A DNA stretch of 64,000 nucleotides from Luteibacter pinisoli (GCF_006385595.1 NZ_CP041046.1:2046001-2110000), one strand, 5' to 3'. Shown: positions 42,019 to 50,885, counted from the stretch's first letter. Numbers and translations: made by a program. The notes: generated from the sequence alone by a model not told the origin.

Positions 42019-42756
42019 ATGAACTTGTCGAAAAAAACCTTGCCGGAACAGGGCAGTGGCATGGCGCCGCTCATCGCCATCATCGGAACGGATGGCTCTG
42101 GGAAGTCGACCGTGGCCGAGCACATGGTCACCTGGATGGGTCGTTACGGGCCCACGGGGCAGGCACACCTCGGCAAGCAGGCCGGCAATATCGGCCGGGC
42201 GCTTGAACGCCTGCCGCTGGTAGGGGGATATATGGGCCGTCTGATCAGGCGCAAGTCCGACGGTGTGAACAAGCGCATCGACGAGCACAAGCAGCCGACG
42301 CTGTTCCCCTCGCTGGTCATCAGCGCCTTCACGCTGCGCCGCCTGCGCCGGTTCCGGCGGATGCTCGCCATGCGCCGCAAGGGTCTCATCGTGGTCACGG
42401 ACCGTTTCCCGCAGGTGGAGATTCCCGGCGCGTACGACGGCCCCGGCTTCCCGAAAGAGGCGGCGGGCTCCTGGCTCGTCCTGCGCCTGGCGCGCTTTGA
42501 GCACGACGCCTTCGTGTGGATGGCCGGGCATCAGCCGGACCTCGTCCTGCGCCTCAATGTCGACCTGGACACCGCCTGCGCACGCAAGCCGGACCACCGC
42601 CGCGAGGCGCTGAGCCGGAAGATCGCCGTCACCCCGCGGCTCAAGTACAGCGGTGCCCCCATCGTCGATATCGATGCCAACCAGCCGCTGGCCACGGTGA
42701 TCGCGGATGCCGAAGCGGCGGTGTCGCGGATGATGCAGGCGCGCGGTTACGCGTAA
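42019..42756 (+). CDS. Thymidylate-kinase-like P-loop kinase, paralogue 3
   Basis: 245 residues; an ATG at 42061 is an alternative start, and neither has a strong Shine-Dalgarno. Walker A is IIGTDGSGKSTV (20-31), then HLGKQAGNIGRALERLPLVG, VVTDRFPQVEIPG and ACARKPDHRREALSRKI, ending APIVDIDANQP. Divergent from the other two kinases. The three proteins keep the same motif set, so all are probably active on related substrates. Confidence 0.75.
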   Translation: MNLSKKTLPEQGSGMAPLIAIIGTDGSGKSTVAEHMVTWMGRYGPTGQAHLGKQAGNIGRALERLPLVGGYMGRLIRRKSDGVNKRIDEHKQPTLFPSLVISAFTLRRLRRFRRMLAMRRKGLIVVTDRFPQVEIPGAYDGPGFPKEAAGSWLVLRLARFEHDAFVWMAGHQPDLVLRLNVDLDTACARKPDHRREALSRKIAVTPRLKYSGAPIVDIDANQPLATVIADAEAAVSRMMQARGYA

Positions 42757-42767
42757 GCGGGCCGCGC

Positions 42768-43232
42768 TCAGCGAAGGAAGCCGCGTTCCAGCGCGATGGC
42801 GACGGCGTGGGTGCGATTATTCGCCCGCAACTTGCCCATCGCGTTGGAGACGTGCTCCTTGACGGTCTCGGGCGACACCGAGAGCCGCACGGCGATCTGC
42901 TTGTTTTCCAGGCCTTCCGCGACGGCCCGCAGCACGGCCAGCTCACGCTCGGTCAGTGTCTCGTCGTCGGGGAATGCCGCCAGCTGCCGCGCGACGCTGG
43001 CGGACATGTACTGACGCCCTTGGTGCACCGTCCGCACGGCGCCAATGAGGTTGCTGGCCACCGAGGTCTTCAGCAGGTATCCCTGCGCGCCCGCGTTGAG
43101 CGCCCGCCGGGCCCGGCCATCGCCGCCGTAGGTTGTCAGGACGACGACGCGGCAGGCGGGCGACAGGCGCCGCAGCGCAGCGATCACCGCCACCCCGTCC
43201 GTGTCCGGCAAGCCCAGGTCGAGCACGGTCAC
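42768..43232 (-). pseudogene. NarL-type response regulator lacking the first half of its receiver domain
   Basis: The readable part begins VTVLDLGLPDTDGVAVIAAL, i.e. at the strand carrying the phospho-acceptor Asp, and continues through the rest of the receiver and a LuxR helix-turn-helix (LTERELAVLRAVAEGLENKQ, then VSPETVKEHVSNAMGKLRAN). The first ~50 residues, with the acidic pocket, are missing. The frame continues upstream only into out-of-frame AraC-type sequence. A GTG at 43232 overlaps the AraC-fragment stop (GTGA), so a 154-residue truncated protein could be made, but phosphorylation should fail. It probably was the partner of the histidine kinase at 44949. Confidence 0.75.
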
Positions 43233-43660
43233 AAGTGCGCCTGGTCGGCAAAGCCGCAGGTGGCCGCAATGTCCGCCAGCGAGACCTGCGTGCGTGCCAG
43301 CAGGTAGCGGGCGTTTTCCAGGCGACGCAGGGTTCGCCAGCGGTGCGGTGGCGCGCCGAACGTCGCCTTGAAAGCGCGCGAGAAATGCCCGCGCGACATG
43401 CCGCATGCCGCCGCCAGCGACCGGATGCACAGGCGTGCCTCGAGGTTGGCCAGCGCCAGGTCGATCACGGTTTCCACATGGTCCGGGGATAGTTTGGGAA
43501 ACGCGCCCGCCGGGTCATCCGGCGGTGGTACCAGGTGGATGCGCAGCGCTTCGGACAGGAAGTGCGTACCGATCCGTTGCTCGTTCGCATCGGAACGGTC
43601 CAGGTGGTCGAGCGCGCGGTCCAGCAAGCGCCGGATGTGGGGCGCGGCCACGGTAACCAT
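43229..43660 (-). pseudogene. AraC-family regulator truncated inside its second helix-turn-helix
   Basis: 143 residues with ATG at 43660 preceded by GAGGAA. Residues about 55-143 form an AraC DNA-binding domain: [40 protein letters not shown], then LADIAATCGFADQAHL and stop. Family members continue for about 25 residues (typically a RxFRxxxGxxP segment). The break coincides with the start of the truncated response regulator, so one deletion has joined two regulator genes. DNA binding is probably impaired. Confidence 0.75.
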
Positions 43661-43719
43661 GCGCGTTCCTCGAAGGGTCGATGACCACCCCGATGCTAGG
43701 GACGCGGGCATCGCCTCGC

Positions 43720-43737
43720 TCCCCCCATGCAGGGGGA
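43720..43737. promoter_or_regulatory. TCCCCC-N6-GGGGGA inverted repeat
   Basis: Perfect 6-base arms in the divergent gap between the AraC fragment and the hydrolase gene. Candidate operator for the regulator that was lost, or for another one. Confidence 0.3.
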
Positions 43738-43844
43738 ATCTCCCGCAAACGACCACGTATTGTACGAAAAAAGGCGCAAGTCCTTCCTATAAGGCGATGG
43801 CAGCGGATGCGAACAATGGATCCCGCCAGCCCCAGGAGACTTCC

Positions 43845-44852
43845 ATGCACGACGTACCCGATAGCGATTCCCCGTTCGACCCACGTCGTCGCAGCTTCGT
43901 GCTGAACACCGGCGTGGTGGCGGCGGGCACCTTGCTCCTCGGCAGCCATGCCATGGCGGCGGCCGCCCCGGCGCGCGACGCCGCTTCCACTCCCAAGACA
44001 CCTAAATCATCGGCGAAGGTAGACAACATGTCCCACATCACGACTAGCGACGGCACCGACATCTATTACAAGGACTGGGGTACCGGCCAGCCGATCGTCT
44101 TCCATCATGGCTGGCCGTTGTCGTCCGACGACTGGGACGCCCAGATGATGTTCTTCCTGCTGCACGGCTATCGCGTGATCGCGCATGACCGTCGTGGCCA
44201 CGGCCGTTCGACGCAGACCTCGAAGGGCAACGACATGGACACCTACGTGGCGGACGCCGCCGCGGTGGTCGAGCACCTGGGCCTGAAGAACGCGGTTCAC
44301 ATCGGCCATTCGACCGGTGGCGGCGAAGTGGCGCGCTACGTCGCCAAGTACGGCAAGGCCCATGGCGTGGCCAAGGCCATCCTGGTGAGCGCCGTGCCGC
44401 CGCTGATGCTGAAGACCGCCGCCAATCCGGGGGGTACCGACATGTCGGTGTTCGACGGCTTCCGCAAGGCGCTTGCCGCGAACCGCGCGCAGTTCTATCG
44501 CGAAGTGCCGATCCCGTTCTATGGCTTCAACCGCCCGGGCGTGAAGACGATTGAAGGCGTGGTCGACAACTGGTGGCGCCAGGGCATGATCGGCGGTGCG
44601 GTGAATCACTACGAAGGCATCAAGGCCTTCTCGGAAACCGACTTCACCGAAGACCTGAAGAAGATCGACGTGCCGACGCTGGTGATGGCCGGCGACGACG
44701 ACCAGATCGTGCCGTACAAGGACGCGAGCGAGCTCTCGGCCAAGCTGATCAAGGGTGCCGAGCTCAAGATCTACCCGGGCTACCCGCACGGGATGCTCAC
44801 CGTCCACGCCGATGTGATCAATCCGGACCTGCTGGCCTTCATCAAGAAGTAA
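43845..44852 (+). CDS. Tat-exported chloroperoxidase-like alpha/beta hydrolase
   Basis: 335 residues. A Tat leader ([20 protein letters not shown], residues 12-31) and Ala/Pro/Lys linker precede an alpha/beta hydrolase that starts at [18 protein letters not shown] (about residue 62), where cytosolic non-haem chloroperoxidases begin. Catalytic features are [13 protein letters not shown] (oxyanion hole), the nucleophile elbow IGHSTGGGE with Ser, an Asp in AGDDDQIVP and His in YPHGMLTVH. It would act as an esterase/perhydrolase in the periplasm. GGAG precedes the ATG; a terminator hairpin follows. The adjacent truncated AraC gene may once have regulated it. Confidence 0.85.
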   Translation: MHDVPDSDSPFDPRRRSFVLNTGVVAAGTLLLGSHAMAAAAPARDAASTPKTPKSSAKVDNMSHITTSDGTDIYYKDWGTGQPIVFHHGWPLSSDDWDAQMMFFLLHGYRVIAHDRRGHGRSTQTSKGNDMDTYVADAAAVVEHLGLKNAVHIGHSTGGGEVARYVAKYGKAHGVAKAILVSAVPPLMLKTAANPGGTDMSVFDGFRKALAANRAQFYREVPIPFYGFNRPGVKTIEGVVDNWWRQGMIGGAVNHYEGIKAFSETDFTEDLKKIDVPTLVMAGDDDQIVPYKDASELSAKLIKGAELKIYPGYPHGMLTVHADVINPDLLAFIKK

Positions 44853-44882
44853 TGGCCTACACTCTGCATTGATCGCTTCTGG

Positions 44883-44932
44883 CTGCGGTTCCGCAGTCTG
44901 CCTCGCCGGGTCCAGAGCCCGGCGGGGCATTT
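44883..44932 (+). terminator. Tandem hairpins after the chloroperoxidase-like gene
   Basis: CTGCGG-TT-CCGCAG (44883-44896) is followed by GCCTCGCCGGG-N7-CCCGGCGGGGC (44900-44928), an 11-base stem with one G:T pair, then ATTTG. The strength of the second stem and the short T-run make an intrinsic terminator likely. Confidence 0.65.
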
Positions 44933-44948
44933 GTGCGGAGTAGCACCC

Positions 44949-47909
44949 ATGCCTTTCCCGTCCCCGGCGCTACGCGTCGGCAGGTTCGCCGCGACGTTGC
45001 TGATCGTACTTGGCCTTGCCTGCGGTGAGGCGGTCTCCGCCACGGACATTGACGTGCCCGGTTACGTCACGACGTCATGGGGCGCGCGCGAGGGATCGCC
45101 GCAAGACGTCAACGCCATGGCGCGGACATCCGACGGATGGTTGTGGCTTGGCACACCCGGTGGCCTGTTCCGTTTCGACGGGCACACCTTCTACCCCTAC
45201 GACCTGACGCCGCCGTCGTATCGCGGTTCGCTGCAGGTGACCGACCTGGCCGTGGATCCTACGGGTGGCCTGTGGGTCACGTATGGCCGCGCCACGGTGG
45301 CGCACCTCGCGGCGGATGGACGAACGGTCACGCTGCCCACCGGCCTTCCCGGCGGCATGGAGGGCGTGGACGGCGTGTATGTCGATGGCGATGGGCGTGC
45401 GCTGGCGGCGACGGGCGATGGCCTCTTCGTGCTTCGTGGCAACGCATGGGTGCGTTGCGAGGCGCCGGAGTGGAGCCTGCCCGAGGCACCCCTCGATAAC
45501 GCCACCCTGGATGCCCAGGGCAACCTGGTAGTGCTGGCCGGGACGCGTATCTACCGCCTGGCCAGGCACGCGACGCATTTCGTGCAGATCGCAGAGCATC
45601 CCGATTTCGAGGATGCGGTGCTGATCTCACCGCGGGACGGCAAGCTTTGGGCGGCCCATCCGCACGCGGTGGCGCTGGTTCCCGGTGTCACCATGCCCAT
45701 GCGCCCCGGCCCGGCGAACGACAGCAGCGTGCGCGCCAGCGATCGCATCGGCCACCTGTGGACGGTGTCCCAGGGCTGTCCCGGCTTGTGCCGCACGGTG
45801 TCTGCACCGGCCACGCTCAGCGACGAGAAGACGCCGGTATCGCCGCCCGGCGGCGACGGCCGGCAGGCCATGAGTGTCCTCGGCGATGCGGCCGGGGACG
45901 TGTGGATGGGTGGCAAGCAAGGGCTCGTCCGGTTTCATCCGGACGACGTGCAGCTCGTCGACGGCGGCCACGTGTACTTCGCGGTATCCCCGGCCAGCGA
46001 TGGCACCGTGCTGGTGGCATCGGATTCACACTCGGTGCCCGACCGCGTCGTCGTGGTGACGGGCACGGCGGTGCAGACCCTTGCCGACGCCTTGCCGACC
46101 ACGGCCATCACACGGGTGTCGGACGGAAGCGCCATCCTTGGCGGGCACGAGGGCCTGTGGCGCGTCGCTGGCGGCCATCTCGATGCCTACAGCGCGCGGC
46201 CCGCGGCCCTGGGTGAAAGCCCGATCCAGGTGTTGCTCCCCGCCGGCGACGGCAAGCTGTGGATGAGCATGCGCGACCATGGCCTGTTCCTGGTCAGCGG
46301 GGCAGACTGGCGTGAGCTCGGTAGCAAAGACGGCTTCCCCGCTGCGTGGCCCCTCGTGGGCGCGGCCGGCGACGATGGCCAGGACTGGTTTGGCTTTGCC
46401 GACGGCAGCGTCGCAGCGGTAGAACACGGCGCGACGCGTGCCCCGGTGATCTATCGCGCGGACATCGGCCCGGTGACCGCCGTGACCCCGGGGCAGCCGC
46501 TCCTCATCGGTGGCGAACTCGGTGTGGCGTGGTTCGACGGCAAGGTCTTTCGCACCCTCCCGCTTCGCCAGGCCGGGTTGCTGCGGGGCGTGACGGGGAT
46601 CGTGCGCACGCCCGATAACGCCGTCTGGATCAATGCGCGCGCCGGCCTGGTGCGCATCGATGCAACGGAGATGGCGCGCCTCGTCTCAGGTGCGTCCAGC
46701 GAGGCCGCGTTCCGCCTGTTGGATACGGCCAACGGCTTGCCGGGCGGCGCGCAGCAAGTGCGCCCGCTACCCACGCTCAGCGTCGACCGACAGGGGCGGC
46801 TCTGGGTGGCGGCCACCGCCGGGCTGGCCCTTGTCGATCCGTCGCATACCGCGCCCGCTCCGGCGCCGCGCCCGGCGATTACCTCGATGGCCAGTGGCGA
46901 CGGCGTCTCCCTCCTCGCACGGGGTGGCCCGCTTGAGCCGGCGGACCGTTCACTGGCCGTGGGGCTCACCGGGCTTTCCGCCGCTGGCCCCGGCAACGTG
47001 CAGCTGCGCTATCGCCTGCACGGTGTCGATCGCGCGTGGCGGTTCGCCCAGGGCGCCACGCTGCTCAAGTACGCCGACCTCCCATCGGGGGACTTTCAGC
47101 TGGAAGTGCAGGCGCGAGGGACCGAAGGCGACTGGTCCCCGAGCGTGTCGTCAGGCGTGGTGCACGCGAGGCCACTGTTCCGCGAGACGCCGCTGTTCGC
47201 CGTGCTCGTCGCGCTGGCCATCGCCGTGCTCATCGCCATCGCCTATGCGTTCCGGATCGCGTCGGTGCGCCGACGCCACGCCGAGCAGACCGAGGCGAAG
47301 CTACAGGAGCGCGACCGCATCGCGCGTGAGCTCCACGATTCCACCCTGCAGGGCATGATGGGCGTGATGTTGCGGGTGACGGCATGGCAGCGCGATGAGC
47401 GCGCGCCCGCCGACATGCGGGCAGGGCTGGAGAAGGTCTCGTCGCAGCTGATGGGCCTGGTGCTCGACGGGCGTGCCCGTGTCATCGCCCTGCGCAGCGT
47501 GGCCTCCACGCGCATCGCGCTGTCCGAAGCCTTGCGGATGATCGGCGAGGATCATGCCGACGGGTCGGACGCCGCGTTTGATCTTTCCGTGGAGGGGCCG
47601 GAGCTGCCGCTGGGCGATGCGCGGCAGATGACCATCCTGGACATCCTGCGCGAGGCGATGCACAACGCTTTTCTTCACGCTGACGCGGGGCATGTGCATG
47701 TCGCGCTGGTCTACAGCGACGTCGAGCTTCGCGCGGTGGTGCGGGACGACGGCCGCGGCATTCCCGAGGAGATTGCCGAGCAGGGCCAGCGGCCGGGGCA
47801 TTGGGGCCTGGTGACGATGAAGGAGCGCGCCGCGGATATCGGCGGCCGCGTATCCATCGATAGTGAGCCCGGGCGGACCGCCGTCACGCTGACGGTCGCC
47901 CTGGCCTGA
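44949..47909 (+). CDS. Two-component histidine kinase with periplasmic beta-propeller sensor
   Basis: 986 residues; ATG at 44949 after GGAG. A signal peptide (to about residue 32) leads into a large periplasmic domain of two-component-regulator propeller repeats (MARTSDGWLWLGTPGGLFRF, then repeated DGxLWxxxxxGL patterns), a Y_Y_Y domain (LRYRLHGVDRAWRFAQGATL, about 680-740), a membrane helix (about 752-773), a HisKA_3 domain with phospho-acceptor His796 in RELHDSTLQGMM, and HATPase_c (REAMHNAFLHADAG, DDGRGIPEE, HWGLVTMKERA). Its NarL-type partner should be adjacent, but the only candidate (42768-43232) is truncated. Confidence 0.9.
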   Translation: MPFPSPALRVGRFAATLLIVLGLACGEAVSATDIDVPGYVTTSWGAREGSPQDVNAMARTSDGWLWLGTPGGLFRFDGHTFYPYDLTPPSYRGSLQVTDLAVDPTGGLWVTYGRATVAHLAADGRTVTLPTGLPGGMEGVDGVYVDGDGRALAATGDGLFVLRGNAWVRCEAPEWSLPEAPLDNATLDAQGNLVVLAGTRIYRLARHATHFVQIAEHPDFEDAVLISPRDGKLWAAHPHAVALVPGVTMPMRPGPANDSSVRASDRIGHLWTVSQGCPGLCRTVSAPATLSDEKTPVSPPGGDGRQAMSVLGDAAGDVWMGGKQGLVRFHPDDVQLVDGGHVYFAVSPASDGTVLVASDSHSVPDRVVVVTGTAVQTLADALPTTAITRVSDGSAILGGHEGLWRVAGGHLDAYSARPAALGESPIQVLLPAGDGKLWMSMRDHGLFLVSGADWRELGSKDGFPAAWPLVGAAGDDGQDWFGFADGSVAAVEHGATRAPVIYRADIGPVTAVTPGQPLLIGGELGVAWFDGKVFRTLPLRQAGLLRGVTGIVRTPDNAVWINARAGLVRIDATEMARLVSGASSEAAFRLLDTANGLPGGAQQVRPLPTLSVDRQGRLWVAATAGLALVDPSHTAPAPAPRPAITSMASGDGVSLLARGGPLEPADRSLAVGLTGLSAAGPGNVQLRYRLHGVDRAWRFAQGATLLKYADLPSGDFQLEVQARGTEGDWSPSVSSGVVHARPLFRETPLFAVLVALAIAVLIAIAYAFRIASVRRRHAEQTEAKLQERDRIARELHDSTLQGMMGVMLRVTAWQRDERAPADMRAGLEKVSSQLMGLVLDGRARVIALRSVASTRIALSEALRMIGEDHADGSDAAFDLSVEGPELPLGDARQMTILDILREAMHNAFLHADAGHVHVALVYSDVELRAVVRDDGRGIPEEIAEQGQRPGHWGLVTMKERAADIGGRVSIDSEPGRTAVTLTVALA

Positions 47910-47913
47910 CCCC

Positions 47914-49029
47914 TTAGGCGACGGCTTCCTCGCGCGCCCGGCGCACGCGCGGGCGGCTCGGCAAGGCATGACGTAGGATGCGCCAGATCACCTGGCCGAA
48001 CTGGCGGGGCAGGGAACCGGTGTTGTAGTGCTGGCCGTAGCGGGCGCAGATGGCCTTCACGTCCACCGCGATCTCGGCGTAGCGGTTCGCCGGCAGGTCG
48101 GGATAGAAGTGGTGCTCGATCTGGTGGCTGAGATCGCCCGAGAGCATGTCGATCAGCTTGCCGCCGGTGATATTCGACGAGCCGCGCAGCTGGCGCAGGT
48201 ACCAGTGGCCGCGCGATTCGTTGCGAATCACTTCCTTCGGGAACACTTCCGCATCGGCGGTGAAGTGGCCGCAGAAGATGATCGTGTACGTCCACACGTT
48301 GCGCATGCCGTTGGCCACCAGGTTGCCCAGCAGCACCGGCAGGAAGAACGGACCCGCCAGCAGCGGGAACACCACGTAATCCTTCAGCAGCTGCTTGCCC
48401 ATCTTGCGGCCGACCGGACGGAACGCCTTGCGCAGCTCGCCGGGCTTCATCTTGCCCGCGAACAGGCGGCCGATGCGCAGGTCCTGGATGGCCACGCCCC
48501 ACTGGAACAGCAGCGCGAAGACCACGGCGATCGCCGGCTGCATCAGGTAGAACGGGCGCCAGCGCTGCTCGGGGAAGATGCGCAGCAGGCCATAGCCGAT
48601 GTCATCGTCCATGCCGCGCACGTTCGTGTACGTGTGGTGCTGGAAGTTGTGCGTCTTCCGCCAGTTGGCCGAGGTGGCGACGATGTCCCACTCATAGGTC
48701 TTGCCATTGAGCTTGGGGTCGTTCATCCAGTCGAACTGGCCGTGGATCACGTTGTGGCCCAGCTCCATGTTCTCGAGGATCTTGGAGAGGCCGAGCAGCA
48801 GCGTGCCGGCGATCCACGCGGGGATCAGAGCCACGTGGACGAAGGCGCCGAGGAAGAGCAGCGCGCGGCCGGCGACGCCAGTCCAGCGCACACGGGCGAC
48901 CACGCGGCGGATGTAACGCGCGTCACGCGGGCCAACGTCGGCCTGGACCTTCGCACGGATGGCGTCGAGTTCCTCGCCAAAGGCGCGCAGGTCGTCGGCG
49001 GAAAGGGGGCGGTTGCGAATACGGCTCAT
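47914..49029 (-). CDS. desB: Acyl-CoA/acyl-lipid desaturase, DesB-like
   Basis: 371 residues, membrane-bound di-iron desaturase. The three histidine boxes are GHNVIH (His92, His96), HNFQHH (His127, His131, His132) and HQIEHH near residue 308. Hydrophobic pairs lie at about 55-82 and 165-215. It follows the ferredoxin-reductase-like gene by 8 bases on the same strand, and a TetR gene is divergent from that, the same order as Pseudomonas desT-desC-desB. It introduces a double bond into saturated acyl chains and adjusts membrane fluidity. ATG at 49029 is preferred to 49080. Confidence 0.85.
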   Translation of the reverse strand: MSRIRNRPLSADDLRAFGEELDAIRAKVQADVGPRDARYIRRVVARVRWTGVAGRALLFLGAFVHVALIPAWIAGTLLLGLSKILENMELGHNVIHGQFDWMNDPKLNGKTYEWDIVATSANWRKTHNFQHHTYTNVRGMDDDIGYGLLRIFPEQRWRPFYLMQPAIAVVFALLFQWGVAIQDLRIGRLFAGKMKPGELRKAFRPVGRKMGKQLLKDYVVFPLLAGPFFLPVLLGNLVANGMRNVWTYTIIFCGHFTADAEVFPKEVIRNESRGHWYLRQLRGSSNITGGKLIDMLSGDLSHQIEHHFYPDLPANRYAEIAVDVKAICARYGQHYNTGSLPRQFGQVIWRILRHALPSRPRVRRAREEAVA

Positions 49030-49037
49030 GCGGGGCC

Positions 49038-50111
49038 TCAAAGGTCCAGGATCAGGTCGGTCGCCGGCGCGCTGACGCACAGGCGTACCTGCGACGACGG
49101 TTCGCTGCTGCGGTCACCGGTAAGGGTGTGGCGGGTGGTGCCGGACGTACGGGCGCACGCGCAGGTGTTGCAGATGCCCATGCGGCAGCCGTGCGTCGGC
49201 TTGACGCCCTGGGCTTCCAGGCCTTCGAGCAGCGACTGGCCACGCGACAGCGTGAGCGTGCGCCCGCTGCGGGCAAGGTGTACTTCGACTTCACCGGCGT
49301 CATCGATGACCGCCAGCGTCGGAAGGCTGAAGGCTTCGGCGTCGAAACCGGCAACCTTGCCCTGGAAGCGGGCACGCGCGGCTTCCACGAAGCCGCCCGG
49401 TCCGCACGCGAGCACGCGGCGCTGATCGAGGTCGGTGACGCCATCGAAAGCCAGGGCGTCGACGCGCGCGTCAGGCGCGTCGCCCTCACGCGTGGCGAGG
49501 AAGTGGACGCGCAGGCGCGGGTGGGCCGCGGCCAGGCTCATCAGTTCGTCGACGAAGCAGAACTCGTCGCGCTGGCGGGCCCAGTAGTAGAGGTCGACCA
49601 CGGTAGGCATGCCACGGGCGGCCAGGTCGCGCAGCAGCGCGCGCATCGGCGTGATGCCACTGCCGGCGGCCAGGAGCAGGAGCGCTTCGTGGTCGGCCGG
49701 GACCGTCATCTCGCCGAACGCGGTATCCAGCGTGACGACGGTGCCCAGGGCGGCCTCGCGGGCGAGGTACGTGCTGACCACGCCGCCGGTGATGGCCTTG
49801 ACGGTGATCGCCAGGGTGCCGTCGTCCAGCGGGGTGGGGCTGTAGCTGCGGATCAGGCGGCGGCCGCCGATCGTCACGCCCAGATTGACGTGCTGGCCGG
49901 CGCGCATGCCCGTCCAGTGGCCGTTCGGGCACAGGACCAGGGTCACCGCGTCGCGGCTCTCGGCCGTGCGCGAGACCACGCGGGCCAGCGGCTGCTCAAG
50001 GGTCCACAGGGGGTTCACCCGGCCGGCCCAGAAGTCGAACAGGGCCGGGGAGACCGCGCGGCGGGCCAGGCGCAGCGGCCAGCGGGGTTTGGTGGCGGGG
50101 AGGGCATTCAT
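49038..50111 (-). CDS. desC: Ferredoxin reductase-like electron donor to the desaturase (DesC-like)
   Basis: 357 residues. It has an FAD domain with RLIRSYSPTPL, an NAD domain with LAAGSGITPMRALL and VLACGPGGFVEAA, and a C-terminal plant-type 2Fe-2S ferredoxin domain with cysteines in GCRMGICNTCACARTSG and a distal Cys in VRLCVSAP. It would pass electrons from NAD(P)H to the desaturase downstream. No Shine-Dalgarno precedes the ATG; a TATAGT -10 box ends 8 bases before it, which predicts a leaderless mRNA. The divergent TetR regulator and operator palindromes lie upstream. Confidence 0.85.
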   Translation of the reverse strand: MNALPATKPRWPLRLARRAVSPALFDFWAGRVNPLWTLEQPLARVVSRTAESRDAVTLVLCPNGHWTGMRAGQHVNLGVTIGGRRLIRSYSPTPLDDGTLAITVKAITGGVVSTYLAREAALGTVVTLDTAFGEMTVPADHEALLLLAAGSGITPMRALLRDLAARGMPTVVDLYYWARQRDEFCFVDELMSLAAAHPRLRVHFLATREGDAPDARVDALAFDGVTDLDQRRVLACGPGGFVEAARARFQGKVAGFDAEAFSLPTLAVIDDAGEVEVHLARSGRTLTLSRGQSLLEGLEAQGVKPTHGCRMGICNTCACARTSGTTRHTLTGDRSSEPSSQVRLCVSAPATDLILDL

Positions 50112-50119
50112 GGGATCAC

Positions 50120-50125
50120 ACTATA
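50120..50125 (-). promoter_or_regulatory. -10 box of desC, leaderless transcript predicted
   Basis: TATAGT on the minus strand ends 8 bases before the A of the desC ATG, so transcription should begin at or within 1-2 bases of the start codon. The ATG has no Shine-Dalgarno, in agreement. A good -35 was not found. Confidence 0.5.
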
Positions 50126-50133
50126 CGCACGCA

Positions 50134-50159
50134 TATACGTCCGTGTATACACTTGTATA
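50134..50159. promoter_or_regulatory. Overlapping operator palindromes between desC and desT
   Basis: TATAC-GTCCGT-GTATA (50134-50149) and TATACA-CT-TGTATA (50146-50159) are perfect inverted repeats that share bases. They lie in the 93-base gap between the divergent genes, next to the desC -10 box. TetR-type DesT binding here would repress desC-desB and its own gene. Confidence 0.65.
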
Positions 50160-50204
50160 TTGCAGTTCGGAGTATCATTCAGCCTTAGCCTGCGGCCGCG
50201 CCCC

Positions 50205-50855
50205 ATGACCTCATTCAGCCTGACCTCGACGTCCGACGCGCCCCTGGCCCGCAAGCCCGCGATCTCGCGTGACGACCTGCTGGCCGCGGCCATGAAGCTG
50301 ATCGGCCCCAACCGCAGCCTGTCGACGGTGAGCCTGCGCGAGGTGGCCCGCGAGGCCGGCATCGCCCCCAACAGCTTCTATCGCCAGTTCCGCGACATGG
50401 GGGAGCTGTCCATCGCCCTGATCGACCTGGCCGGCCGTTCGCTGCGCACCATCATCGGCCAGGCCCGCGAGCGGGCGACTTCCCCCGAGCGCAGCGTGAT
50501 CCGGGTGTCCGTGGAAACCTTCATGGAACAGCTGCGGGCGGACGACAAGCTGCTCCACGTCCTGCTGCGCGAAGGCGCCGTGGGCTCGGATGCGTTCAAG
50601 CATGCGGTGGAGCGGGAGCTGAGCTACTTCGAAGACGAGCTGCGGGTGGACCTGATCCGCCTCGCCGCCGCCGATGGCGCGACCCTGCATGAGCCGGCCC
50701 TCGTGGCCCGGGCCATCACCCGGCTGGTATTCGCCATGGGCGCCATGGCCATGGACCAGCCGCCCGAGCGCGATCCGGAACTGATCGAGGAGATCTCGCA
50801 GATGCTGCGGATGATCCTCACCGGCTCACACGCGCTGAACCGGGCACAGGCCTGA
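50205..50855 (+). CDS. desT: TetR-family regulator, DesT-like
   Basis: 216 residues. The N-terminal helix-turn-helix (about 22-65) reads ISRDDLLAAAMKLIGP ... LREVAREAGIAPNSFYRQFRD; GIAPNSFYRQF is close to DesT/FabR-type sequences. The C-terminal domain is helical with a membrane-lipid-sensor-like hydrophobic core. In Pseudomonas DesT senses the saturated/unsaturated acyl-CoA ratio and represses desCB; gene order and operators here match. It probably autoregulates through the shared palindromes. Confidence 0.85.
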   Translation: MTSFSLTSTSDAPLARKPAISRDDLLAAAMKLIGPNRSLSTVSLREVAREAGIAPNSFYRQFRDMGELSIALIDLAGRSLRTIIGQARERATSPERSVIRVSVETFMEQLRADDKLLHVLLREGAVGSDAFKHAVERELSYFEDELRVDLIRLAAADGATLHEPALVARAITRLVFAMGAMAMDQPPERDPELIEEISQMLRMILTGSHALNRAQA

Positions 50856-50885
50856 GCCCAGGCCTGAGCCCAGGCCCGCCGACGC

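Noticed and set aside
40439..42756. Housekeeping thymidylate kinase (tmk)
   Set aside because: Three divergent paralogues beside lipid genes do not fit the usual single tmk with holB and pabC/mltG; kept only as thymidylate-kinase-like.
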